DNA from: Pholiota molesta
Taxonomy: Eukaryota > Basidiomycota > Agaricomycetes > Agaricales > Strophariaceae
Assembly: GCA_014925825.1 (NCBI GenBank)
Contig: JACGCK010000013.1
Coordinates: 124,001 to 188,000, forward strand
Length of the DNA stretch: 64,000 nucleotides
Direction: 5' to 3'
Part shown: positions 50,016 through 62,200 of the stretch, in pieces
How the letters are laid out: each line of letters starts with the position of its first letter
Position numbering within the stretch: the first letter of the stretch is position 1
Notes under the pieces: model-generated
Told to the model about the DNA's origin: nothing
The model's database searches: none
What the model saw: only the letters and a program-made list of their open reading frames with translations
Program-made: the position numbers and the translations under genes

Positions 50016-51817
50016 GCGTGTTCAGAATATCAAATTTAGGAATGGGGAGAGACATGGGAGAGAAGATGAAATCAGCGAAGTGTTAATGTTACGGAATCGG
50101 CAGTTCGGTTTTGGTGGCACGGTGCGGGGTGTGGTGTGGTGCGGTGTCGGTCGGTTGGCAGTTGCAGGACTTCGACGTAGTGTAAACATGTACGATAAGA
50201 GAAATGAAGTGTGAGAGAGGCTGTCGTACGGCCTAGCTCCGTTGTTCACCGTTATTTCCTGTGGGATTGTGATCTCTTCTAAGCACTCACATTTGAATGG
50301 GGGATCAGTGCAAGGCAGAACTCGCGCTTCATCGATCGAATTCGAAGGAGTCGTGCTGTCGGCAAGGTCATGCAGAGAACCTGATTGACATCATGCATAT
50401 GGTGGCCCATAGCAGCGACGTGCAACCAGCGCAGATGGAGATTCCATAACCAAAAGATGAGGTGTTCGCGTTATGGTCCATCCATTCGGTGTCGGGAAAT
50501 CAATCATATGCAAATAACTCGGGCCTTGCGCTCTTTCTTGGTATGATAGAAGTCTGTTCAAGTTGGACAGATGCCATTAGGAGCTGAGGACGCCATTAAA
50601 CGGACACTCGATCGGTAATGGAAGGTGATATATTCTTCAATCGTTGAGATCCGTGAAGCTTTGCCAGCAAAGGGTGTTTGAGGTGTAAGAATATCATATA
50701 TCGACCAGAAAATAAATGCGTACAGACGAATATTCAATTGTTTAGTCTACGGCGTACGCGCTACCGTAGTTAGAATACGTACATCCATAAGTACCCACAC
50801 ATGAATTCAGCTTGAATGTTGTTCCCATCGACAGCCATATCAACATATCACGCACTTGCCCTCCCATCGACCGAAGGCATGCCCGCACCGATCTCGACTG
50901 TATTTCGGGATGAGGACTCAGAGAAGAACGCGATAACGCACGCGGCACGCAACTGTGGCCCGGTGGACCTAAGTAGCCAGTGCCAAATCCCGCGGAGTCG
51001 AAGTGCGAACCACCATCACCATCGCCATCGCCATCTTCTCATCGCCATCTCCCCGCGGCTCTGCACGACACCGTCGCCCTGGCCAAAGCAGGCCGAGATC
51101 CACATCCAAACACTTCATTAACCGTTTCAGTCCCCGCCCGCCCCCTTATAAGCCCGCCCCCTCCCCCCGCCCCGCTTTCTTCCCCACCACCATCGTCGCA
51201 GCCACGCGCTGCACTCCCCGGCCGCACCGTGCCCACGGTCCGGGGGGTATTGTACCGATGCGAGAGGGAAAGGCCGCTGGGCTTTCCGTCCTGACTTTTG
51301 CGCTGCGGACTGAACCGAACGTTGGGCGTGCGTAGGGCTGGGATCGGGATGGATATTTTCGCTGATGTATAGGGAGGGAGGCGTGTCGTCGGTTGGTTGA
51401 TTTTCGTGGTGCTGGTTTTTGCGTGGTGCGGTGATATGTGCCCGCCGATTTTTATTCCTTTAAGTCTGTATGGCCACAAGAAAATAAGCTTGTTAAACCA
51501 CTGAGAGTTCCTGACCTCTACCTCTCTTATAGATCTATCTCTGGCGCGACGTACGTCCAACCTATAAAAGAATCAGAAGCAGAGTTCAGACTCACACAAG
51601 AAGAATCAGAATGGCACAAAAACGTCATTGTACGATAACGCTATCCTCATACCCAGACCCCGCGTCAAATGCAACCCATTCCTACTCCACCACAGCGCAA
51701 TGGGCGTCCCAGAAGTCAGATCTCCATTCACATATAAGAGGGTCAGATTATGGATACAAATAAGCATCTAACACTCTTCTCTCCCAGTCCCCCCACAACC
51801 GTTCCGCGCATCGATAT
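50016..51817. other. 1.8 kb intergenic region between convergent genes
   Basis: Between the ends of the small Tyr/Pro-rich gene and the AIF-like gene. The part at 50.95-51.3 kb is GC-rich, with CCATCGCCATCGCCATC-like simple sequence that keeps Pro-rich frames open by composition. I do not count these as genes. Confidence 0.45.
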
Positions 51818-53688
51818 TCAAAGCCGCATATCCTCGTCGCTCTCAGTTTTAGCGCCAAAGTACGGCCAGATCGCAGCAGCCTGCAAGTCCGGCTCCCCAT
51901 CCGTCTTCTTCCCAATGCTCTCACCCACCTGGTACACCGCGTCCGTCTGAAAATCAAAAACGCGCCATCAGGACGTCCGTCGTCAAATTCAGAACGGTGA
52001 TAATGATAATAATATTGACGGAGGAACGTACAAGACCGAGCGACACCTTAATCGCAGGCTCTCCAGGGGTATACTGCTCCAGTTCGGGTGTACTCCCCCC
52101 GCCGGCCTCCCTGTTCTTGATGAGCGCGATGATATTCCGCGCTGCGACCTCGCCTTGCGCGTAGGCGTTATGGCCCGCGGGGATCGCCCCAAACGCATCC
52201 GCCGCATCGCCGATAGCGAAGATATGCGGGTAGCTCGTGGGTGGCACTGCCGCCTCCGAGTCCGTAGTGGGAGCTGGCTTGGTGTTGGTGTTGGAGGGGG
52301 GGTGGAGTGTGAGCTTCCCTAGGGTGTCGCTGATGGATGTGGAGGAGCGTGCGGGGTGGATCTGCAGCGTCCTGAGGACGCGGACCAGCCCGCTGCTCTC
52401 GATGACGGTGGCAGGGTCCAGCCCTTTAAGGAGCTGGGTGTTGGGCGCTTGACCTGTACAGAGTAGCTATGGGGCAAGATTCGATTAGATGCATGTCAAG
52501 GCGAGAAACGTGCAAGGAAACCTACGAGTAAATCGGCGGCAATTTCACGCCCAGTGACTGTGCGGACGACCTTCTGGCCAGCGGCGTTTATCTTCGCCTT
52601 CCCGCTTTCGACGGAGCTCAGGTCAAGGCGCTCCCCGAGGATAAGGTTCACGCCGAGGTTTTCACAAGCATCGCGAACTGAGAGGAGCGACAATCAGACA
52701 GGGCATGAGCGCGCGCGCTTGAATAAAAATACTGACTTTCATCGTGCATCTTCTCATCAAATCGTGGAAGGAGACGCAGACGAGAATGAAGAAGCGTCAC
52801 CGCCTTCTCGGGGTATATCGATTTGATATCGGTAGCAAACTCTGTCAAAGTAGATCAGCATTCCGCTGTCTCTGGCGATTCGATTTCTGGAGGAACCTAC
52901 GGATTGCGAGCGCACCGCCTCCGACTACCAGTACGGTGGGGGCTTCCTTGACCTCTTTCTGCTTTTCCTTAAACCATCCACACCCTTCCGCCTTTAAGCC
53001 GCGGTATACCACCTGTCCCGCAGGTGAACCCCAGAGATTCAGTGGCGGAGGGAGATGAGAACCGAGTGCGTAAATGGCGTAGTCGAATGCGAGGGTGGTC
53101 GTCGGGATGCCCAATTCGGGGAAGGCCCGGGAGAGTGTGAGACTGTTCGGTCGCAGAGAAGTGATCTGAGCATGCAAGAAGATGTGCTCTGGCTTCGGTT
53201 CTTCCTCGCGGAAGACGTTGGTGTATGGAATAACTGTAGATGAAATTCAATTCGATATAGCCAGTTTGTATTCGTCGGAATTCAGCTGCTCACAGGCTTT
53301 GTATTCATGTCCGGGAAGGACCGCGTATCGAGGCATCACGTATACATCTTAAGAGACTTATGACATTGTCCGCTGATTGAGAAAGCGAGCGGGCTTACGA
53401 TTCGCATGCCTTCAATAGGTAATGACGTTAATACCAGTATGTTCAATCTCATATGCTACACTTACGAGTTTCTATCAATGAGTATGACTTTCCAGCGGGC
53501 AGGAACACCGCTTGCAAGAATCTGCGCTGCACGCGCGCCTAAAGCTCTAAATTTAGCAAATGCCAACTTGAACTTCGAAGGCAAGTTCGCAACAAATAAT
53601 TCGAACATCCCCGCTACTGACCTCCATACGCAGCTCCTAAAACGACAACAGTCATTGTCTCGCTGGAGTTTGATGCACCACCACCCAT
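51818..53688 (-). CDS. AIF/FSP1-like NAD(P)H oxidoreductase
   Basis: A two-dinucleotide-binding-domain flavoprotein of the AIF family (AMID/FSP1 branch). Exons: 53622-53688, 53466-53538, 53399-53409, 53294-53347, 52901-53233, 52841-52737, 52677-52526, 52466-52032 and 51946-51818, all in frame. The FAD-binding Rossmann motif is VVVLGAAYGGARAA, followed by ILIDRNSHANHVYVMPRYAV. The NAD(P)H-binding motif is VLVVGGGALAIQ. The second FAD signature is YPHIFAIGDAADAFG. The start lies only 12 residues before the first motif, so there is no mitochondrial presequence; cytosolic or membrane-peripheral action is likely. Exon 3 is 11 nt. Family members reduce quinones; the physiological substrate is unknown. 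Confidence 0.88.
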
Positions 53689-54237
53689 ATCACAACTTTG
53701 TTCGAGGTGGGGGAGGGGAAAGGTGCGAGGTGATGTAGGGGGAAGGATGGTAAAAGGGAAGGATGGTGGGCGAAACGTTATCAGATAAGAGGAAATCTCA
53801 TCAGCTCTTTCACGTGCTTTTTGAAAGCCAGATGGTTACATAAGCTGCTTCGCCACGATGACTAGTTTCACCATTACCGGCCGAACGTCGGCGTTGATTG
53901 ACCTTGTGAAGTTCAAACTTCTTGTGTGTTAATAAAATACACTAGCTCAGAAATGTTTCTGATCAATATGGGTGATTTACGGCGACATGACAACAAGTCG
54001 CAGGTTCGGTACCGATGTCCATGATGTTCAATAAGGTTCAATAGAACTCAAATAATAATTATGGTACATATGTAGATGTGAATATACTCCAGCCTTCCAT
54101 AAAATAGAACGTACGCAACACGCAGTCATCTCTTCTAGGCGTCCGTGACATTATAAAATATTATACTACTTCAACGCAAGAGCAATAATAAATCACGACA
54201 GAGAATAAATCACGACAGAGATGGCAATTTTTTTAAA
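53689..54237. other. intergenic region with 17-bp repeat
   Basis: Between the AIF-like start and the end of the G-alpha gene. It is AT-rich and has no supported gene. A perfect tandem pair of a 17-mer lies at 54187-54220, just past the G-alpha stop. Confidence 0.5.
54187..54220. repeat. 17-bp perfect tandem duplication
   Basis: AATAAATCACGACAGAG occurs twice head to tail without mismatch, within the probable 3' untranslated region of the G-alpha gene. Confidence 0.85.
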
Positions 54238-56531
54238 TTAAAGCAAATTTCCACCCTTCAAATCCTTACGCAGGATCGACTCCCGAACCCGCGAAGAAGA
54301 ATCGCCATTGATCTGATGTCCTAAAGGTGGCCGTGGGGGTCAGAAGGATCGCGATGGAGATATAGGCGCGTTGCACACTTACAATAGCCGAGGTTTCGTA
54401 ACAGAAAAACACCCTTGATTGCGGCGAAAATTTCTTCTGTGGGTGTGGGCCGGTAAACGTTAGACTCCAGAGTCCAGAAGCATGATTCGGAAGGAGCTTC
54501 TTACATGATAGGCACGGAACTTTCTTTGAAATCTGCAATGAAGGAGATAGGTGAGGGTTGAGCACGGAATGCAGTTTCAAGAACAGCGAGAAACTAACAT
54601 TTGGTCACATTTTCGACGTCGTTAGGAAGTTCACCATAAGTCGGCACGTATTTTTTGACCAGAACACCTGATTTCAACGTGGCCTTCAGTACATCGCGCT
54701 GTAGCAGGAAATTGCATGTCAGTAGAGCGTAACCATGTAAAAAGAACCACGGATGGTGCGAAGGGAATAAAAGACCTTATTAAGAAAGAGGATGAGGGTA
54801 GCGTGCGCTAGAAGCTTGTTCTCGCATATGTCTTTCCATAGATGCATACTATCCTCCTAAGAGACTGTGAGCACATCCAATGCCGTCACTCAATCTTCGG
54901 AGATGCGTACCAGTCTGTTAATCCGAGCATCTTCGTCAAGAGTCTGGTTAAACGCGAGAGGGGCCAAGAAAAGAATGACTTGAACTAAATAAGTAGATCA
55001 GTCAGTGAGTGTCTAAGTTGGCAGGGGATATGTGGTGCTTACCATCATCGAAAAACGGTGCCCATGAAGCGCGCTTCCCGTCCGTCAAATGCAAATGAGA
55101 ACCAATGTGTCTATCGTCATACAGAAAGGTCGGACTAACCTGGTTCCTCATTCCTCCCACGTCCGCGATAAAATATTCGGCACCCGAGCCTTATATCAGA
55201 CATTCCGTGAGCAGAAGAAAGAATGTAGAAATGCCACAAATAGCGACCTGCTTCCGCCTTGAATTGACACTCTTCCACTCCGAGCGTTTGTATCCGTGCT
55301 CTGAGAATGTCATCTGTTTGCGGGGTATGAGCAAATCCTCAAGCAGAAAGAAGAAAAATAAGACCGTACAATCTGTGGGAACGTAGTCGGCGTCCGCAAT
55401 GCGTTCAATGTCATCCATGAAGCTAACAACAGAAATCACGTAAAGATCAGCCCTGCCAACCGAACACCGCACGGTATGAATGATAACGTACAATCCGGGC
55501 GAATGCCGAAGGCGCGGACGCCTTCTCTCCAGAATCTCTTGAATCTGGGGCGACTTCCACGTCGATATGATATCCGCCCGCTGCGCCACAAGGATGTACG
55601 TCGGGTCGTGCTGGCTGGTAGAGTTCCCGGAGGGTGGCTGGGACTTGCGCTCCCCCGGCGGTGCGTCCTCCAGCTGCTGGGAGTCCGCTATTTTCAAACG
55701 CAACGCGGCCTTCCATCCAGTCCCCGCTCGCACGGTCATGTCGCGCGAGTCGGTGCATTCCGGGGCGAGGACTTTCAGGAGGTTGGACTCGATGAAGAAG
55801 AGGGGGGAGAGGCTGAAGCGCAGCCGTCGTAAAGCTGCTAGAGGAGACCCTGGAGGCGCAGCGATTGGGGTAGTTGGTAACTCGCCCTCGGGCTCGAGTT
55901 CCTCCTTCAGAGCGTCAAGAATTGTTTTGATTGTTCTGTAGCCAAAAGACGTTAATAAAAAGAGGTCCCCTCTTATGAATGTAGAGGTTACCCGATAATG
56001 TTGAGTTGGATGATAGTTCTCCATACTGAACGTTCGCTTTCAAAGTGGTTTGGTGCGAAAACCAACTGGAAATCTTTCGCTAGTAATGAGAACGACAAAA
56101 ACAATAGGAATTATATTGACGCACTTTTCAAGACAGAGCTCTAAATAACATCGCAAGGTTGACGAGCTTAGCTATGGGTTGAATAAAACCAGTGAATCAA
56201 GCTGCTCACCTTCCCGGATTCCGACTGACCTGTCGTTGCGAAAATTGATAACATTTTATATGTCAGCGTCGTCGAGATGCAGAGCAAGCTTGAGCGCACC
56301 TAACAGAAGAATCTTCACGGCTTTCTTTCTCCTTTCCATATCCTTCTTTCCCTCCTGAAGAAATTGGTCAATCTGTTTAGACTTCTGTGCAGCCAGCTGC
56401 ATCGCTTGGACGCGCAGTTGAGCCTCTTGCTCGGTTTCCTGAGCTGTAGCGCCTGACCAATGCGCTACTTCAAAAGGGTTCAGCGCTTCTTCATCTTTCG
56501 ACCTTCCGGACATAGTTTTGGTTCTCGTCAT
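54238..56531 (-). CDS. divergent heterotrimeric G-protein alpha subunit
   Basis: A GTP-binding signalling subunit expected at the inner face of the plasma membrane. Motifs in order: P-loop GQSESGKS (canonical GAGESGKS), split over exons 56300-56531, 56210-56229 (20 nt), 56125-56140 (16 nt) and 55992-56079; helical domain with an extra Pro/Ser-rich insert; IERIADADYVPTD and ILRARIQT (switch I Arg and Thr kept); DVGGMRN (switch II); FDDVQVILFLAPLAFNQTL; NKRD in place of NKxD; YETSAI where TCAT is usual; and the C-terminus ILRKDLKGGNLL. Switch II has Met where Gln is nearly always found. The N-terminus MTRTKTMSGRSK lacks the myristoylation glycine, though ATG 56513 is an alternative start. One added base near 54518 and one near 54288 restore the C-terminal frame. 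Confidence 0.85.
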
Positions 56532-57721
56532 GGGACGGCGATGGCAGTTGGCGAGTCAAAGTTTCAACCTGTGCCTTGGCGTATGCAAAAACCGGAGTGG
56601 GAGAGGAATAGGAGCTGGAAAGGATTTGCATCGCAGATGCTGTGTACATATATGTGTATGTTATCAGGGATGGTGCAGGTTTCCTAATGGGCGAATGGAC
56701 GGGGATGCAGCTTCCCTTGGTCGGTTGCAGTAGTGATCAAGCCGTGGCACTGATGGCCCGGGCCCTTCATGGCCCTTGTTGCCTCGTTCCACCTTCTGCA
56801 GATGCATGTAGTACTTACGTCGCGTGCGTCGTTGGCGCGTCGCTATGTTCTGCAATAATGGCGGCTCATGGCGGTCGTCGCAGGTTCGCTGCTCGATCGT
56901 CTCTATTCAGTTTTATGTACTTACTCAAATTATATACAACGTTACTACCGGAACTCAAGCAGGCTGAAATATTCAAGCTCAACCGTCAAGAGTCAGTCAT
57001 GGGCCAAGTCGTGAGCGAAGTCTCCGATCAGACGCACTCAAGCAGGAGTCGGCACACACAAGAAACCCGAAAAGAGCAGGGAAAGATTTAAGTCAGTTTA
57101 CTTAGAGAACCAGTTGAGAGCAACGCAGCGGGATCCTATGCACTGATCTGCCAGTGTGAGAGGAGGCGTCGGCTACCTTCTATCGGCAGTGCTTTTTGTC
57201 GGAACCCACATATCGCGCATGTCGGAGGGGTGCCACCAATGGGGAGCTATATCCGGGGTTTTGAGGGATATAACTTACCATATGGAATAATAATCCACTG
57301 AAACCAGGAACGACCCTTTACATACTTTCTGTTGGAGTAAGTACTTATCAACAGCTTCAGCGGCCAGCCTTCAGTGGATATCAATTCCAGACCTACCATT
57401 ATTATCCACTTAGTTGAGCATGTCGCCTGAATGCGTTATGTATAATTCGCCACTACACTGTGCAGTGATTCGTCTGACCAGACAAGTTGAAAGCCTTGAA
57501 ACACATGATCGGAGGTGCATCATCGTGCCCACTTTCTGAAAGGATCAAGAAACAGAAACTCGGTGCAATCATATCCAGGCATACAATATCGTAATACGTT
57601 GCCAATAAGCAGAATTAGTGGGGCAGGCGGCAGGTATCCAACGAACGGAATAATCTGGGCATTGATATTGATTCCGATCCACTAGTGCAATGTTTGCTCC
57701 GAGGCAATCACCAATTAACTT
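56532..57721. other. 1.2 kb intergenic region
   Basis: Between the G-alpha start and the formamidase end, both on the minus strand. A plus-strand frame of 149 codons at 56642-57091 has no recognisable domain. No gene is called. Confidence 0.5.
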
Positions 57722-59031
57722 TCATGACCGATGGCCGCGCAGTAAAGATTTCGGGAGCATAATCCCAATCTACATAGGGTCAACAAAAAAAAATTCAATT
57801 ATTCAAAAATTTCACGAAGACATGAGACTGAAACATACCACATAGTTGGGCATGTCAACCTGCGCCGAAAGAAAAAAAATTAGGTCAATTTTTTACAACC
57901 CAGTATGCCCGAAACAAACGCACCACTTCGTGCATTCTTAGATCGCCTGCAACACTACAGAGCATGTAAGCTGCACGCGGTCCATCTGGAACTCGGCCTC
58001 CAAGAAATTGATCATGTTTCTAACAGCGGAGCGCGTCGCTCCCGAACATCGGAATCGACTCCTGTCGTGCAGTAGTGCTCCTCGTTGCTGCGTTCGGGCG
58101 AAGCGTCTGGAAATGGGGTGTCTTCGTGTAAGGTCGGTCCTTCCTGACAGTCAGTCGCACTTTGACATCCATCGGCGTTTCGATGGCGGTACCTACATAT
58201 GTAACGTTCCACCGATTAGTGTTCAAGCTGATGAATCATCTGCTTGGGCGTACCGCAAACCTCTATAAGTTTACGGTCAAATGGCATGTTTATACCAAAG
58301 GGAGTATATGTCGCCTACCTCCATCCCCTTGTGCAGCGTGACCGTCCTAGGAGCAAGCATCACTCCAAAAGGTAGTAGATATGCCGATAACACAGAAACA
58401 TACTCCGATAGAAAATAACGCCCCTTCCACTTCCACAGGCAAATACAGTGTAGAACCAACCGTAAGCTGCCGCGTATCCAAATTCCCCCCCGTATGATAC
58501 GGCGGATAGTCGAGAACGCGCCCGGCTTCCCAGGCGCGACCCCCATCTCCCCCGCAAAGGGGTTCAACGGAATCTTGATCCCCTCTCCTCGTCGAACCAC
58601 GTAAACCCCGCGTCGCGGTCGAGAGTCCATATCTTCAGCGCAGGTTCCGGGAACTCGTCGCTGAGTAGGCCAAACCCAGGGATCAGCCCAGTCCAGCCCC
58701 ACTCTGCGGGCTCGACTGAGAGCACTTCCACTGCAAGGTATCCCCGGGTAGCGCGCCTTCGACGTAGACAGGGCCACTAACTTGATCGACCTGGGAGAAG
58801 TCAAGAGAAGTAAGGGCCACCGCTGTGGATTCTTTGGTGATTTGTCCATTTGAACCGTCTAGGCAAGAGAACGAGACTTCTTCTCCAGATTGGATCTTGA
58901 TCACTGGCGGTATACTGCACGACGAAACTTAACGCTTTAGCACAAGATCCATGAAGTATTTGACAATTGGGCGTCCACCTGTTGTCCCAAGCAAGATGCG
59001 TATGAGATCGCTTGACAGAATGAATTGACAT
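57722..59031 (-). CDS. formamidase (FmdA/AmdA acetamidase family)
   Basis: Hydrolyses formamide or related short amides to ammonia, a nitrogen-scavenging role. The protein starts MSIHSVKRSHTHLAWDNS, then IPPVIKIQSGEEVSF, DGSNGQITKESTA, VYVEGALPGDTLQ, IKIPLNPFAGEMGVAPGKPG, GDGHAAQGDGEVCG, TAIETPMDVKVRL, FLEAEFQMDRVQ and GDLRMHEVVDMPNYV, all family blocks in the expected order. A 9-nt exon (58254-58262) supplies part of the EVCG motif. At least six single-base insertions are needed (near 58736, 58580, 58499, 58107, 58020 and 57971), every one explained by a shortened homopolymer. The final exon ends LPKSLLRGHRS. Conserved motifs argue for a working gene with sequence errors. Confidence 0.85.
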
Positions 59032-59217
59032 CGTAGGTAAAGACGACTTTCAAGTTGGGATTATTGCGGGGGGCGCAGGTTCCTGGGTGACGGCAACGAG
59101 ACTCACAAGAGATGCATATAAATAGGTGCATATCCTCAGTATATAAATCCACAATATATCCGCAGTAGATGCACAACCAATAGCGAAAACCCATATACTT
59201 AAAGTCTCTTTCAAAGA
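59032..59217. other. short spacer between formamidase and PMS1
   Basis: Fewer than 200 nt separate the formamidase start from the PMS1 stop on the same strand. The formamidase promoter must overlap the PMS1 3' untranslated region. Confidence 0.5.
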
Positions 59218-62200
59218 TCAGGAGAAGGATAACCAATCGATGTCTTCTTTCGGTCTAAAGCCGCGAGACCTGACGTCAAGTAGATGTCGCATCGTAGGCC
59301 GGCCATGAGGACAGTTCCATGGTTGGTCCATCGTTCCCATATGTCGAATCACCTGATAAGATAACAGTTTTAGTGGACAAATCGCATAGCAAATCGGTGA
59401 GGATGCACTCACGGCCGTCATTTTGTGCAAGTTCAACGGCGTGCCGACCATGACACTTTTCCTACAGGCTCTCATAGCGAACATCGCGCGAGCTTTGGAG
59501 CACCGGACCATCTGCCCCCCTGGCCGGTCGCGCATCAAGTGGATGACCTCTTCTAAATCTAACACAAAATTGAGCACTGGAATATAGATACGTAGGTTCA
59601 TGACATACCTTTCATGTCAAAAGTCGTGCTTTTGCTGACGGGCTGAGCGGTCAGTTTGAGCCTGCTACCTTGACCTGCGGGGGCGTCCTGATCGATTTCG
59701 ACTTCAAATCCGTTTTGCTGCAGGATTTCAATATTTTCGATTGCAGTCAATTCATCGGACGCCGTCAATTCAAGGGGTCGGGACCTAGTACAAGGTTAGA
59801 AGGCAATTCCAAGAACGAAATATTACAATACCTGAACAGTTTTTGCGATTCAATTCTAGTTGTTGCCTGAAGCGTTTCGAAATTGTATTTCTCGTCCGCA
59901 GCGTGTTGATCCACAATGAACAAATCATCAAGCCGTTGGGACGATTGCGCCTCTGATTCATCCATTTCTGGTCGTTTATCGCTCTGTCGTCGGACAACGA
60001 TGAAGCCGAGATTGAACTGCCCAACGACGACCATCGTATCGAAATCTTTCTTTTCTATGACGCGCGCAAGCGCATTCGCTGCTCTTTCATCATCCGTATT
60101 AGAGAGGCTTGCGTCTAACGGGACGCTCACAGAGGGTTGCTCCATGGCGTCCCGGAGGTCCGAAATGCCTTTCCTCGTAGACTTGTCCGACCAAAAATTC
60201 TTGATTCGCTCGAAATCAAACTTCAAACGTATATCGCCGCCGTTCTGTTCCCCTTTGATGACCTCGATCTGAGGGATTGTGTTTGGAGGCGACACCGTGG
60301 ATAGGTCGCTGTCGACTGGGCTGCCTCGCACTTGATCGAGCAGGGTGGTTACATCTGAGGAATCGTTATCGTCTCCAACATCCTTGGGTCCACTGTCAGT
60401 GCGATTCGGCCAGGATACATTGGAACCGTCCACTTCTGAGACATCAGGGGAAACATCAAGAGATTCAGCTGGCTCGCTGGAATCCTTCCTTTTGCCTTCA
60501 GAGGAACTAACTCTTCTTCGACATCCACCAAGTTTTCAGCTTCGATTCTCCCTCTAGCCACCCTTCCAACGATCTCCATCTCATCTTCCTCGTCCTCCTC
60601 TAGCTGATCCTCTTCCTCTTGATCTACGTCAATGACAGCTGCTAAACTCTTCCCCGAAGAAGACGCAACTCGACTCCCAGAGCGCGCGAAGCCAGCAAGC
60701 TGTATACGAAGAGATTGGCTAGCTTTCTGCGAGGCCGTGGCAAACTTGGGCCGCGATACTTTGGTGGCCACGCTGGGAATGCCGATGACGGTGTTATCCA
60801 AGCTGCTCTGCACAGGAAGGGTTCGTGATGGACGCAGCCCAATAGGCGGGCTAGGCGGCACGTCCAGATCATCGGTGAGGAGGGAATGGACGAGAGTAAG
60901 CCCTAAGTCGGATTTTCGTTTCTTCCGAGGGTGGCTGTCACAGAGATCCCCTCGTCATCGCTATCTTCCACAGGATGCTGCGACGAGTTGGATACGGGTT
61001 GAGATCGAGGACTAGCGGTCAATCGTCGACCCCAAGATGTTTGCGAAGTGTCCAGGACGATATTGTCACCATGGGAATTAATAACCTCATCCTCATCGTC
61101 TACCTCCATAGGCACGTCGGCTGGATGAAATTCCTCTTCATCGAAGGGCGATATGCTTCGTTGAATTCCAGCATGATCGAGGTAATCCTTGGGGATATAC
61201 ATGAGGGTACCGGATCCGGTCTATCAACCGGCTGTGAACTACCCGAGGCATCATCACCGTCCTGATGGTGGGTAGTCGACTTGCGTTTGTTAGTAGGCTT
61301 CAAAGACGTCGGTTCTTGTGTTCGGGGTAGTAATGTTTGGGTCAGCGTCTTCGAATGAGTTTGTGTCTGCCCTTCGAGATCGTAGGTAGCCCGCGAAGGC
61401 GCAAAATGAGTCTCCAAAGCAAGCTAAACAGAGACATTGAGTCATGGGTCATACGTGAAAAGGATATCTGAGCACCTTCAAGGCCGAGATGAGATTGCCT
61501 TCGCTATGAAGCAGGATTGTTCGTTTGTCTGGGCTGACGTTTACATCATATGTCTCTAATGAAGATGAGTCAGAGGAGAGGAGGTGCTGTATCTGGACGT
61601 ACCCGTTGGTAGTATAAAATCGGCCACGATGAAGGGCGCTTGTGTCGCATTGAAAGAGCGATAGACTTCGTTGAAGGTCTTCTGGATCTAGAATCGAGTT
61701 CATGTTATTTGGGATTCGAAGTAAATATGGTTGGGATGAGTACTTGTTCATATTGCATGGTCGTCCGTTTATATAGAAGAACTGCCTGTCGGTGCCTGTA
61801 CGTCCACACCCGACCGCAAACTTGGATATCAAGCCTTTGACTTGGACCGAGAACGCGTCCAATTGCTGACTATGTGGGAAAATGAGATGTTAACCTGATG
61901 AAATAGAGTGATTTACCAACCCCTGCAGACGTTTGAGAGCGATTTTCTCCCTTTCAACTTCGAAGCTCAGATCTATGTCGACAATGTTGTCAAGAGCCTT
62001 CGTACCCCACAGCGCCATAACAGAATCGCGGCCAGAGGGAGACCCTAGGGTCTGAATTTGTACGGATTTCGGACTGTAGATGTGTCAGTATGTTGATTAA
62101 GGAGATGTATATAGAATAATTGGACAGTACCCTTTGTCTGGTTGATTGCTGACAGTCAAACGAATAGCCGGAGAGCCCGCACATGGGCCTAGGGCATACG

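Noticed and set aside
50980..51335. Two overlapping proline-rich plus-strand frames
   Set aside because: They are open because of CCATCGCCATC-type simple sequence and GC richness; there is no domain, and both continue without plausible start context.
59785..59831. Frame break in PMS1 after the DQHA motif
   Set aside because: A 47-nt intron with GT...TAG ends joins LFR to [11 protein letters not shown] in frame, so no correction is needed here.
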